Assembly: GCA_934229395.1 (NCBI GenBank)
Contig: CAKQDL010000002.1
Location: 3,470-67,469, forward strand
Source: an uncultured Peptococcaceae bacterium
GTDB lineage: Bacteria; Bacillota; Peptococcia; Peptococcales; Peptococcaceae
Direction of reading: 5' to 3'
Length of the DNA stretch: 64,000 bases
The notes below the pieces were generated by a model. It was not told where the DNA came from, ran no database searches, and worked only from the letters and a program-made list of their open reading frames with translations. This document shows, piece after piece, positions 16,868 to 24,189 of this stretch (the stretch's first letter is position 1; each line of letters begins with the position of its first letter). The position numbers and the translations under genes are program-made.

Positions 16868-18000
16868 AGATCAATCTCCACGTTCTTGTAAGCGCCAAGG
16901 AGGGCGAAGGTTGGGCAATCGCGAGAAAGGTCGTTGACAATGGTTTGTACCTGGCTGGCGCGGATATCAGCTTCCATATCCATAAAGAAGCGAGATTCGG
17001 TCACGTCACCCGTCACCACTGGACGGGATTCCAAAAGGCTTAAGTTGATGCCCAAGGCAGCGAGTGGGGAAAGAATGTTATCGAGGCCACCAGGGACGTT
17101 TGGTGTAGCAAGCATCAAGCTCACGCAGTTCACGTCTGGATAAATGTCTTGCTTTTTGGCAAGGCAGATGTAGCGGATGTAGTCGCCAGGGTTGGCCACT
17201 TCCTTGCGGATGGTGTGGAGGGCATCGCTGACTTCGATGTGGCTAGGGATGATCCAAGCAATGAAGTCATCGCTTGGATTTTCAAGGTCGTGCTGAATAT
17301 CGGTGCGGCCTTTTTTGATGATGTTGCAATCGAGGGTAGCGAGGAAGTCAGAGCAGTGGAGGTAGCTGCGTTGATCCAAAACAACGGTCTTGAGGCTGGA
17401 GAAAGGCACGTTGTTGGCGCTGACCATCTTGTAGTGGAGATTCACCTTGATGCCGCGCACAATGTGGCAGGTTTTTTGGGCGAGGAGGTCGTAGGTCATG
17501 GCGTTTGCACCAGAGCGGTTGTCTTCAATAGGAAGGATACCGAATTGGCAAAGACCGGCGTTGACTGCATCCACAACCTTGAGGTCGTTGTTTAGGGTCA
17601 CGAGAAGAGGGTTGTCGAAAAGCTTCTTGGCCACGGTGGCATCGTTGTTGTCGCCGGCGATGGCTACAGAGCCAGTGGTTGGGAAGGCCTTGTCGGTGAA
17701 GGTATCGGTCACGCCATTGATGAAGGAGTTGTCTGGATCAATGAGCTGGCTTTGTCTGCGACGGCTCACACGGAAGAGGGTTTCATAGGTTTCGCGTAGG
17801 GGCACCACGAGGTCACTGTCCATGTTTTCTGTTATGTGGTCCAAAATCCATTCTTCGCGGCTGCGGTCCAAAATTGGCAAATCGTTGGCTTTTTTGTAAG
17901 CTGCTACATCCTTAGAAAGGTTCAGACGGCGAATGATAAGTTTTAAAAGCTCGTCGTCAACGACGTTAATTTCTGAACGGATATCGTCTAAATTTTTCAT
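16864..18000 (-). CDS. pheA: Chorismate mutase / prephenate dehydratase-like P-protein, dehydratase motifs degenerate
   Basis: 378 residues. Residues 1-88 are an AroQ-class chorismate mutase with its catalytic residues in place (R8, R25, K36-K37, E49-E50, Q83). Residues 110-285 align with prephenate dehydratase through LPIEDNRSG and DLLAQKTCHIV, but the N-terminal GPKGT/SYSH motif reads GDNNDATV, and the catalytic Thr-Arg-Phe motif reads Ile-Arg-Tyr (275-277). Residues 292-378 form an ACT domain with an intact ESRP (324-327), the phenylalanine-sensing motif. The start is the ATG in the ATGA overlap with aroC, nine bases after GAGGAG. Mutase activity is likely; dehydratase activity is doubtful. 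Confidence 0.8.
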   Translation of the reverse strand: MKNLDDIRSEINVVDDELLKLIIRRLNLSKDVAAYKKANDLPILDRSREEWILDHITENMDSDLVVPLRETYETLFRVSRRRQSQLIDPDNSFINGVTDTFTDKAFPTTGSVAIAGDNNDATVAKKLFDNPLLVTLNNDLKVVDAVNAGLCQFGILPIEDNRSGANAMTYDLLAQKTCHIVRGIKVNLHYKMVSANNVPFSSLKTVVLDQRSYLHCSDFLATLDCNIIKKGRTDIQHDLENPSDDFIAWIIPSHIEVSDALHTIRKEVANPGDYIRYICLAKKQDIYPDVNCVSLMLATPNVPGGLDNILSPLAALGINLSLLESRPVVTGDVTESRFFMDMEADIRASQVQTIVNDLSRDCPTFALLGAYKNVEIDL

Positions 18001-19085
18001 TTGCTTTGCTCCTCTAATAATAAATCTAATATAACAATGGCCATCACAGCTTCCATGACAGGTACGGTGCGAATGGCAATGCAAGGGTCGTGACGGCCAG
18101 TAATCACGAGAGGCTCGTCGATGCCCTTAGAAAGGGATACGGTTTGTTGCTCCATAGAGATGGAGGCTGTTGGCTTCATGGCGATTTGGGCCAAAATTGG
18201 CGCGCCAGAGGTGATGCCACCTAAGATGCCGCCGGCGTTGTTGGTTACAGGTGTAACGGTGTCGCCTGCCATTGTAAAGGGATCGTTGTGTTGGCTACCA
18301 CGCATGGTGACGCAGTCAAAACCAGCGCCAAAGCTTACGCCCTTGCAGCCCGGAATACCAAAGAGTGCCTTGGCCAAGGCGTTTTCCACGCCGTCAAACA
18401 TGGGGCCACCGAGGCCTGCAGGAACGCCAATGGCTGCACATTGAACAATGCCGCCAACGCTGTCGCCCTCATGGGCCGCTGCTTCAATGGCCTCTTGCAT
18501 GGCTGGTGCTATTGTATCGTCTAAGGTGGCAAAGGCTTTTGTGGCCATACCTTCTAGGGTATCGCTAGAAACAGACACTGGGTCAAAAGAGGTGCCGCGC
18601 ACGTTTTCTATTTGCAAAAGCTGAGCGCCAATGTAAATGCCTCGGCGTCGCAAAATTTGCTTGGCAATGCCGCCGGCGATGCAAAGAGGGGCCGTGAGTC
18701 GGCCTGAAAAATGGCCGCCACCGCGCATATCTGCAAAGCCTTTATAATGAAGGAAGGCGGTATAATCAGCGTGAGATGGACGCGGATGATCTAGGAGGTT
18801 GGCATAATCCTTCGAATGCTGGTCGGTGTTTTCGATATAGGCCATAAGCGGAAAGCCTGTGGTCACGCCGTCCATAAGGCCTGCGCCAAAGTGGACGAGG
18901 TCTGGCTCACGGCGCTTGGTGGTGAGCTTGCTTTGGCCTGGGGCGCGTCTGGCCATAAAGATGGCCAGTTCCTTTTCGTCAATGGCTTCACCGGCAGGCA
19001 CGCCATCAATTAAAATACCAATCATTTTGCCGTGGCTTTCGCCAAAGACGCTGCAGCTGTAGTTCTTTCCGATACTAGATGACAC
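17997..19085 (-). CDS. aroC: Chorismate synthase
   Basis: Last step of the shikimate pathway: EPSP to chorismate, needing reduced FMN; about 362 residues, usual length. Motifs: SVFGESHGK near the N-terminus, RRAPGQSKLTTKRREPD, HPRPSHADYT, GGGHFSGRLTAPL and EAVMAIVILDLLL at the C-terminus. An upstream in-frame GTG at 19094 lies inside the AGGAGGTGA ribosome site, so I take the GTG at 19085, eight bases after AGGAGG. It overlaps aroA by 11 bases and pheA by 4, implying translational coupling. Confidence 0.93.
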   Translation of the reverse strand: MSSSIGKNYSCSVFGESHGKMIGILIDGVPAGEAIDEKELAIFMARRAPGQSKLTTKRREPDLVHFGAGLMDGVTTGFPLMAYIENTDQHSKDYANLLDHPRPSHADYTAFLHYKGFADMRGGGHFSGRLTAPLCIAGGIAKQILRRRGIYIGAQLLQIENVRGTSFDPVSVSSDTLEGMATKAFATLDDTIAPAMQEAIEAAAHEGDSVGGIVQCAAIGVPAGLGGPMFDGVENALAKALFGIPGCKGVSFGAGFDCVTMRGSQHNDPFTMAGDTVTPVTNNAGGILGGITSGAPILAQIAMKPTASISMEQQTVSLSKGIDEPLVITGRHDPCIAIRTVPVMEAVMAIVILDLLLEEQSK

Positions 19086-20328
19086 GTGCGTCACCTCCTA
19101 GAGCGTTGAAATCGTTATAAAAATGTGGATAGGACTTGTTGACCGCCTCGCTACCAGTAAGGGCAATAGGTGCATCGGCCACGCTTGCAGCAATGGCACA
19201 GGCCATGGCAATGCGGTGGTCGTTGGCGCTGTCGATGGTGGCACCGCCGTGCAAGCACCCGCCTGTAACGCGCATGGTGTGCGCATCGCTATCGCAATGG
19301 ATGCCCATGGCTTCGAGCATGGCTGTGGTGGTGGCAATGCGATCGCTTTCCTTTAGGCGGAGGCGTTCAATGTCGGTAAATACCGTGGTGCCTTGGGCCA
19401 TAGCTGCCACAACAGAAAGAATAGGCAGGGCATCTGGAATTTCTTTAACGGAAATCTCTTGAGCCATAAGCGGCGCTGGCGAAACAGTAATGGCCTTTTC
19501 ACCGCGCTCAACCTTGGCGCCGAAGCCTTCCAAAATATCTATGATGACCTTATCCCCCTGGGAAGAGGCGAGGTCAAGGCCGGTGACCGTCACACTTTGA
19601 CCAATGGCGCCAGCTGCCAAAAAGAAGGAGGCATTGGACCAATCGCCTTCAATGGCGTGTTCGCCTTGTGGAAGGGTATAGCGAGAGGCGGCCGGCACAT
19701 GAAAATCGGTGCCGTCTTCTTCAACATCAATACCGAAACGTTTGAGCACATCGAGGGTGAGGTCAATGTAAGGTCTTGATTGTAATGGTGTGGTGAGATG
19801 AATATCCAGGCCGCTTTCCATAAGAGGGGCAGCCATAAGAAGACCGGTGAGGTATTGGCTGCTCACATGGCCCGGGAGTTCACAGTTTTTGCCAGTGAGG
19901 GGGCCGGTGATATCCAAAGGCAGCTTGTGTGCGTTTGTTTTGGCGCCCAAGCCTTCAATAACCTCCAAAAAGTCCGCAATAGGACGCTCAGGCAGGCGAC
20001 CTCGGCCCACAAAATGGGCACTTTTACCAAGAGCGGCGCTCAGTGGCAAAAGAAAACGTAAGGTAGAGCCGCTTTCCATGCAGTCGATGGTGGGCGCGTC
20101 TGCTATGGCCTTTATGGGCTCAATGTATACTTTATTGTCCTCGCGCTTTACTTGGACACCGAAGGCTTTGAGGCAAGCGAGGGTGGTGTCGATATCTACA
20201 GAGCTTGTTGGAAGGGTCCAAGTGCTTGGTGCATCAGAAAGGGCGGCAGCTATAAAAAGGCGGTGGGCAGCGGATTTTGATGGAATGGCTGCAACGGTGC
20301 CACTAAGTTTTTTTGGCGAAAGCTTCAT
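19075..20328 (-). CDS. aroA: 3-phosphoshikimate 1-carboxyvinyltransferase (EPSP synthase)
   Basis: Transfers enolpyruvate from PEP to shikimate 3-phosphate; 417 residues in two inverse alpha-beta domains. Visible: the substrate-binding SKSAAHR (about 17-23), the PEP-loop region ESGSTLRFLLPL (about 86-97), RPIADFLE, VSSQYLTGLLMAAPL, GDWSNASFF and DHRIAMA near the C-terminus. The PEP loop is neither the E. coli GNAGTAMRP nor the CP4 form, so glyphosate sensitivity cannot be guessed. Its ATG shares one base with the aroB stop codon. Confidence 0.93.
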   Translation of the reverse strand: MKLSPKKLSGTVAAIPSKSAAHRLFIAAALSDAPSTWTLPTSSVDIDTTLACLKAFGVQVKREDNKVYIEPIKAIADAPTIDCMESGSTLRFLLPLSAALGKSAHFVGRGRLPERPIADFLEVIEGLGAKTNAHKLPLDITGPLTGKNCELPGHVSSQYLTGLLMAAPLMESGLDIHLTTPLQSRPYIDLTLDVLKRFGIDVEEDGTDFHVPAASRYTLPQGEHAIEGDWSNASFFLAAGAIGQSVTVTGLDLASSQGDKVIIDILEGFGAKVERGEKAITVSPAPLMAQEISVKEIPDALPILSVVAAMAQGTTVFTDIERLRLKESDRIATTTAMLEAMGIHCDSDAHTMRVTGGCLHGGATIDSANDHRIAMACAIAASVADAPIALTGSEAVNKSYPHFYNDFNALGGDARVI

Positions 20329-21404
20329 TATAATGTCTCCTTTCCGAGTTCAATGAGTGCGAGCAAATCCTCATAGGATACCTTTTTTAAAGAGCAGTGA
20401 CCAATTTTTTCTGGCACCACAATGGTGATGGCATCGCTGTGAGCTTTTTTGTCGCGACGGCAGATGTCGCACATGGCGTTTGCGTCGTAGTTTGTCGCAA
20501 TGGGTAAATGGTTTTCTTTTAAAATGGCTTCGATTTTGACAGCTGTGCCAGCCTCGCTCCAGCCCGTTTTTTCTGTGGCGCGTGCCATCATAGCAAGGCC
20601 AATGGCTACGGCGTGACCGTGGGTAACACCAAAGCTAGAAAGATGCTCAATGGCGTGGGCCAGGGTGTGGCCGAGGTTTAAGAGCTGGCGGCTGCCTTTT
20701 TCAAATTCGTCGTCGTGGACCACCATGGCTTTGTGGCGCACGCAAATCTCTACAATTTTATCAAGGTCGGCGCTGTCTTGCTTGAGGGCTTCCGCTGCCA
20801 CACGGTCAAAGAGAGGGACTTCGCCCAAAACACCATACTTGATGGTTTCGGCCACGCCATCAGAAAAGCTCTCGCTTGGCATGGTTTTAATGAGGTCTAC
20901 ATCGCAAATAACAGCCAAAGGTTGATGGAAGGCACCAACGAGGTTTTTGCCGGCCTCAATATCGATGGCGGTTTTGCCACCTACCGAGGAATCGACAGCA
21001 GCCAAGAGGGTTGTAGGCACCTGCACAAAAGGAATGCCGCGTTGGTAGCAGGCGGCTGCAAAGCCAGCCAAATCGCCAACCACGCCACCGCCTAGGGCGA
21101 GAACGAAGTCAGTGCGGTGAAGCCCAGCTACGCTCCATTCATTCACAAGACGCTCGAGAGAGGCAAAGGACTTGCTTTCCTCGCCAGCTGGGATGATGGA
21201 GGTGATGACCTCAAAGCCAGCTGCACGTAGGCTCACCTCGCAACGTTCCAAATAAAGAGGGGCTACGTTACTGTCTGTAAGCAGGGCCACCCTGGAGAGG
21301 GGATGGACGCCCAAGGCTAGGGCGCCAACCTCATCCAAAAGACCATGACCAATGGTGACCTCATAAGGGCGCTTGGCCTCTACAAGGACCTTTAAAGGGC
21401 TCAT
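20328..21404 (-). CDS. aroB: 3-dehydroquinate synthase
   Basis: Second shikimate step: DAHP to 3-dehydroquinate, NAD+ and divalent-metal dependent; 358 residues. The NAD-binding and active-site stretch reads [20 protein letters not shown], then [23 protein letters not shown]. Metal ligands lie in [27 protein letters not shown] and [11 protein letters not shown]. It overlaps the aroF stop by four bases (ATGA). Ribosome site AAGGAAA. Confidence 0.95.
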   Translation of the reverse strand: MSPLKVLVEAKRPYEVTIGHGLLDEVGALALGVHPLSRVALLTDSNVAPLYLERCEVSLRAAGFEVITSIIPAGEESKSFASLERLVNEWSVAGLHRTDFVLALGGGVVGDLAGFAAACYQRGIPFVQVPTTLLAAVDSSVGGKTAIDIEAGKNLVGAFHQPLAVICDVDLIKTMPSESFSDGVAETIKYGVLGEVPLFDRVAAEALKQDSADLDKIVEICVRHKAMVVHDDEFEKGSRQLLNLGHTLAHAIEHLSSFGVTHGHAVAIGLAMMARATEKTGWSEAGTAVKIEAILKENHLPIATNYDANAMCDICRRDKKAHSDAITIVVPEKIGHCSLKKVSYEDLLALIELGKETL

Positions 21405-22417
21405 AGGGTGATTTCCTTTTTGCAGAAAGCGTGGAGCTTCAATACATCGGCTGCCAATTCATCGAAGGCTTCAGGACGGAGGCATTGTGGGCCGTCGCAC
21501 TTTGCGCGTTCTGGGTTGTTGTGTACTTCAATCATAAGGCCGTCAACGCCAGCAGCCACAGAGGCCATAGAAAGTGGACGCACCATGCGGCGAATACCAG
21601 CAGCGTGGCTAGGGTCGATGACGATTGGGAGGTGGGTCATTTCGCGAAGCATTGGCACAGCAGAAATATCTAAGGTGTTGCGGGTTTTGGTTTCGAAGGT
21701 ACGAATGCCACGTTCGCAGAGGATAACGTCCTTGTTGCCGCCAGCCATGATGTATTCAGCGCTCATGAGCCATTCTTGGTAGGTGGCACTGAGGCCGCGC
21801 TTTAAGAGAACAGGCTTGTTCATCTTGCCCACTTCCTTGAGAAGGTGGAAGTTTTGCATATTGCGAGCGCCGATTTGGAGAATGTCGACATCAGCGAAAA
21901 GTGGGAGCTGGGAAGCGTCCATAACTTCGGAGATGATTGGGAGGCCGGTGGCTTCCTTGGCTTTTAAGAGAAGTTCAAGACCTTCAGCGCCCATGCCTTG
22001 GAAGGAGTATGGAGAGGTGCGTGGCTTGAAGGCACCGCCGCGAAGGATGGTAGCACCAGCAGCCTTCACACGCTGAGCCACTTCGATGATTTGATCTTCG
22101 CTTTCGATGGAGCATGGGCCAGCGATGAGGGTGAGGTTGCCGCCGCCGATGGTGGTGTTGCCAACGTGGATGACGGTGTCGTGTGGATGGAATTGACGGT
22201 TGGCGTTTTTGAATGGATCTTGGATGCGGGTAACGCTATCTACGATTTCCAAAGCTTCGATGAGCTCAATATCAACGCGGGAGGTGTCGCCGACAAGGCC
22301 GATGATGGTGTAGGTATCCCCTTCAGAGAAGTGGAGACGGAGGTTCATAGATTCGAGCCAATCGGTGAGCTGTTGAACTTGGGCCTTTTCTGCAGATGCT
22401 TTAACTTTGATAATCAT
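21401..22417 (-). CDS. aroF: 3-deoxy-7-phosphoheptulonate synthase (AroG-beta type with N-terminal regulatory domain)
   Basis: Entry enzyme of the shikimate pathway, condensing PEP and erythrose 4-phosphate; 338 residues. The first 70 or so residues form a ferredoxin-like/ACT-like allosteric domain ([17 protein letters not shown]...), as in Thermotoga-type DAHP synthase. The barrel follows with [50 protein letters not shown] and the metal ligand DPSHAAG. The ribosome site AAAGGAG precedes the ATG. It is the first enzyme gene of the operon and sits behind a leader peptide and terminator (22463-22621), so pathway entry is probably attenuated by aromatic amino acid supply. Confidence 0.95.
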   Translation of the reverse strand: MIIKVKASAEKAQVQQLTDWLESMNLRLHFSEGDTYTIIGLVGDTSRVDIELIEALEIVDSVTRIQDPFKNANRQFHPHDTVIHVGNTTIGGGNLTLIAGPCSIESEDQIIEVAQRVKAAGATILRGGAFKPRTSPYSFQGMGAEGLELLLKAKEATGLPIISEVMDASQLPLFADVDILQIGARNMQNFHLLKEVGKMNKPVLLKRGLSATYQEWLMSAEYIMAGGNKDVILCERGIRTFETKTRNTLDISAVPMLREMTHLPIVIDPSHAAGIRRMVRPLSMASVAAGVDGLMIEVHNNPERAKCDGPQCLRPEAFDELAADVLKLHAFCKKEITL

Positions 22418-22462
22418 GGATAATTGCTCCTTTCAAATTAGGGGATGCGGGATTTTTGATAT

Positions 22463-22496
22463 AAAAAAAACTGCACGAGGGTTTTCCTCAGTGCAG
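22463..22496 (-). terminator. Attenuator terminator upstream of aroF
   Basis: On the minus strand, CTGCAC-T-GAGG pairs with CCTC-GTGCAG around an AAAAC loop and is followed by eight T. It lies between the leader peptide stop (22517) and the aroF ribosome site (22432-22428), with no gene in between other than aroF downstream, which is the position expected for an attenuator. Confidence 0.85.
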
Positions 22497-22516
22497 CTGC
22501 TATCTCTCGCTTATGC

Positions 22517-22621
22517 TTAGATAGTTCTGTTTTTCGGATAACCCAAATATCCCTTACTGAAACCAGTAAAGGTAAAATAAGTAAAGTAATATTGGGTTGT
22601 CGCAGAAACTATCTTAGACAT
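22517..22621 (-). CDS. Aromatic-rich leader peptide of the aro operon (34 codons)
   Basis: A 34-codon frame starting at ATG 22621 with AGGTGA five bases upstream, and stopping at TAA 22519-22517. Nine of its residues are aromatic (five Tyr, four Phe, no Trp). Residues 11-21 read YYFTYFTFTGF, seven aromatics in eleven. The message could fold into one long hairpin: CTAAGATAGTT (22617-22607) with AACTATCTAAG (22526-22516), and CCTTTACTG (22572-22564) with CAGTAAGGG (22559-22551). Starving for charged tRNA-Tyr or tRNA-Phe would stall a ribosome in this stretch. A terminator follows, then aroF. It was recognised by composition and position, not homology. Confidence 0.75.
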   Translation of the reverse strand: MSKIVSATTQYYFTYFTFTGFSKGYLGYPKNRTI

Positions 22622-22651
22622 ATTAATCACCTGTTGGTTTAATTTTTCTAA

Positions 22652-22680
22652 AGGATATCACATTTTTTTTGGAATGTAAA
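22652..22680 (-). promoter_or_regulatory. Promoter of the aro operon
   Basis: On the minus strand TTTACA (22680-22675), 17-base spacer, TATCCT (22657-22652). Transcription would begin near 22645, some 24 bases before the leader peptide. Confidence 0.6.
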
Positions 22681-22730
22681 GCAAGAGATGGTAATTTGTT
22701 AACCAAATTTTTGTAAAGTGACAACAAATA

Positions 22731-22788
22731 AGCCCTGGCTCGCTGTCGTTCGTCCATTGGCTCGGGACGAACACTGGCGGCCAGGGCT
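22731..22788 (-). terminator. Terminator of the galU-to-purine-permease operon
   Basis: Outer arms AGCCCTGGC/GCCAGGGCT with inner GTTCGTCC/GGACGAAC, followed on the minus strand by TTATTTGTT. It insulates the aro promoter. Confidence 0.7.
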
Positions 22789-22802
22789 CGGATATGCTCA
22801 GC

Positions 22803-24164
22803 TTAGAAGAGCCAGAGTTTGAGTACAAAGAGAATGGCGAGCACAATCATCACAGGAGAAACCTTCACGCGCTTTTCGCTAGGAACGGTGAGGTTGTGAA
22901 GAAGGTTGATGAAAACGTAGCTGAGTACGCCAAACACCAAGCCGTCACCAATGGAATAGGTGAGAGGCATCATGATGATGGTCGCAAATGCCGGCATACC
23001 TTCGGTGATGTTATCGATGTCGATGTTTTTGACATCCTTGAGCATGAGATAACCAACATAAATCAGCGCTGGTGCTGTGGCACAGTTAGGCACTGCAACG
23101 ATGATTGGCGCAAAGAACATAGATATTACGAAGAGCGCGCCAATGGTGATGGCGGTGTAGCCGGTACGGCCACCTTGGTTCACGCCGACGGAGCTTTCTA
23201 CACCAGTGGTGATGGTGGAGGTACCCATAAGAGCGCCAGCGGTTGTAGCGAGGGCGTCGGTCATAAGCACACGGGATACGTTTGGCACGTTGCCGTCTTC
23301 ATCGAGCATGTTGCCGCTGGCGCACACGCCAACAACGGTACCAACGGTGTCAAAGAAATCGACAAAGAGGAAGGTGAGCATGATGACAAGGAAGTTGGCA
23401 ATGGCCTCGCCGTTGTCAAAAATACTGAAGTCGAGCTCGCCGGCAATCGGTGCAATGCTTTCAAGACGCACGGCGCCTTCTGGCAAATAAATACCAGCTG
23501 TTGCGGCAGCCTCTGGAGAAAGAAGGGCATAAACCCAAGCCACAAGGGAGCAAACGATAATACCAATCAAAATAGAACCTGGCACCCTGCGTTTTTCCAA
23601 AATAGCAATAAGCACCACACCCATGCAGGCAATCACAACAGGGAAGGTCATATCCCCCAAGCTAACGTAGGTGCTTTCGTTGCCAACAATGATGCTGGTG
23701 TTTTTAAGCCCGATAAAGGCAATGAAAAGACCAATACCAGCAGTCACAGCGTGCTTCATGTTTTCTGGAATGGCGTAAACAACAGCCTCACGCACCTTGG
23801 AAAGCGTTAAGAAAATAAAAATAACACCTTCAAAGAAAACGGCGGTGAGGGCTGTTTGCCAAGGCACACCCATGCCAAGAACAACTGTGTAGGTGAAAAA
23901 GGCGTTGAGACCCATACCTGGCATGAGGCCAAATGGCATATTGGCATAGAAACCCATAATAAAGCAGCCAAGGGCAGAGGCCAGGCAGGTGGTGGTAACA
24001 AGGGCGCCAGCATCCATACCTGTTTCTGCTAAAATAGCTGGGTTAACAGCGATGATGTAGGCCATGGTCAGGAAGGTGGTGAGCTCTGCCATGAGCTCGG
24101 TTTTCATGCTGTCGGGCTTTGCTGCAAATACGGGAAAAAGCTTTGTTAGAAATTGGTTTGACAT
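22803..24164 (-). CDS. NCS2 family permease (AzgA/PbuG-like purine transporter)
   Basis: Nucleobase uptake carrier, 453 residues with 13-14 spans. AzgA-group marks: ELTTFLTMAYIIAVNPAIL near residue 30, PFGLMPGMGLNAFFTYTVV, the loop VDFFDTVGTVVGVC, TSTITTGVESSVGVNQGGRTG and ALIYVGYLMLKDV. This branch carries adenine, guanine or hypoxanthine; which one cannot be read. AAGGAGA precedes the ATG. No purine riboswitch fits in the 25-base gap upstream, so it is probably read with galU, rarA and mnmA. Confidence 0.88.
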   Translation of the reverse strand: MSNQFLTKLFPVFAAKPDSMKTELMAELTTFLTMAYIIAVNPAILAETGMDAGALVTTTCLASALGCFIMGFYANMPFGLMPGMGLNAFFTYTVVLGMGVPWQTALTAVFFEGVIFIFLTLSKVREAVVYAIPENMKHAVTAGIGLFIAFIGLKNTSIIVGNESTYVSLGDMTFPVVIACMGVVLIAILEKRRVPGSILIGIIVCSLVAWVYALLSPEAAATAGIYLPEGAVRLESIAPIAGELDFSIFDNGEAIANFLVIMLTFLFVDFFDTVGTVVGVCASGNMLDEDGNVPNVSRVLMTDALATTAGALMGTSTITTGVESSVGVNQGGRTGYTAITIGALFVISMFFAPIIVAVPNCATAPALIYVGYLMLKDVKNIDIDNITEGMPAFATIIMMPLTYSIGDGLVFGVLSYVFINLLHNLTVPSEKRVKVSPVMIVLAILFVLKLWLF

Positions 24165-24189
24165 AAAATCTCCTTTTTTAATAAATTTT

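Noticed and set aside
22418..22680. T-box riboswitch upstream of aroF
   Set aside because: No AGGGTGGNACCGCG box or specifier stem; the leader peptide and terminator explain the region better.
22794..23810. 338-codon open frame antisense to the purine permease gene
   Set aside because: Shadow frame; His/Asn-rich product without any motif.
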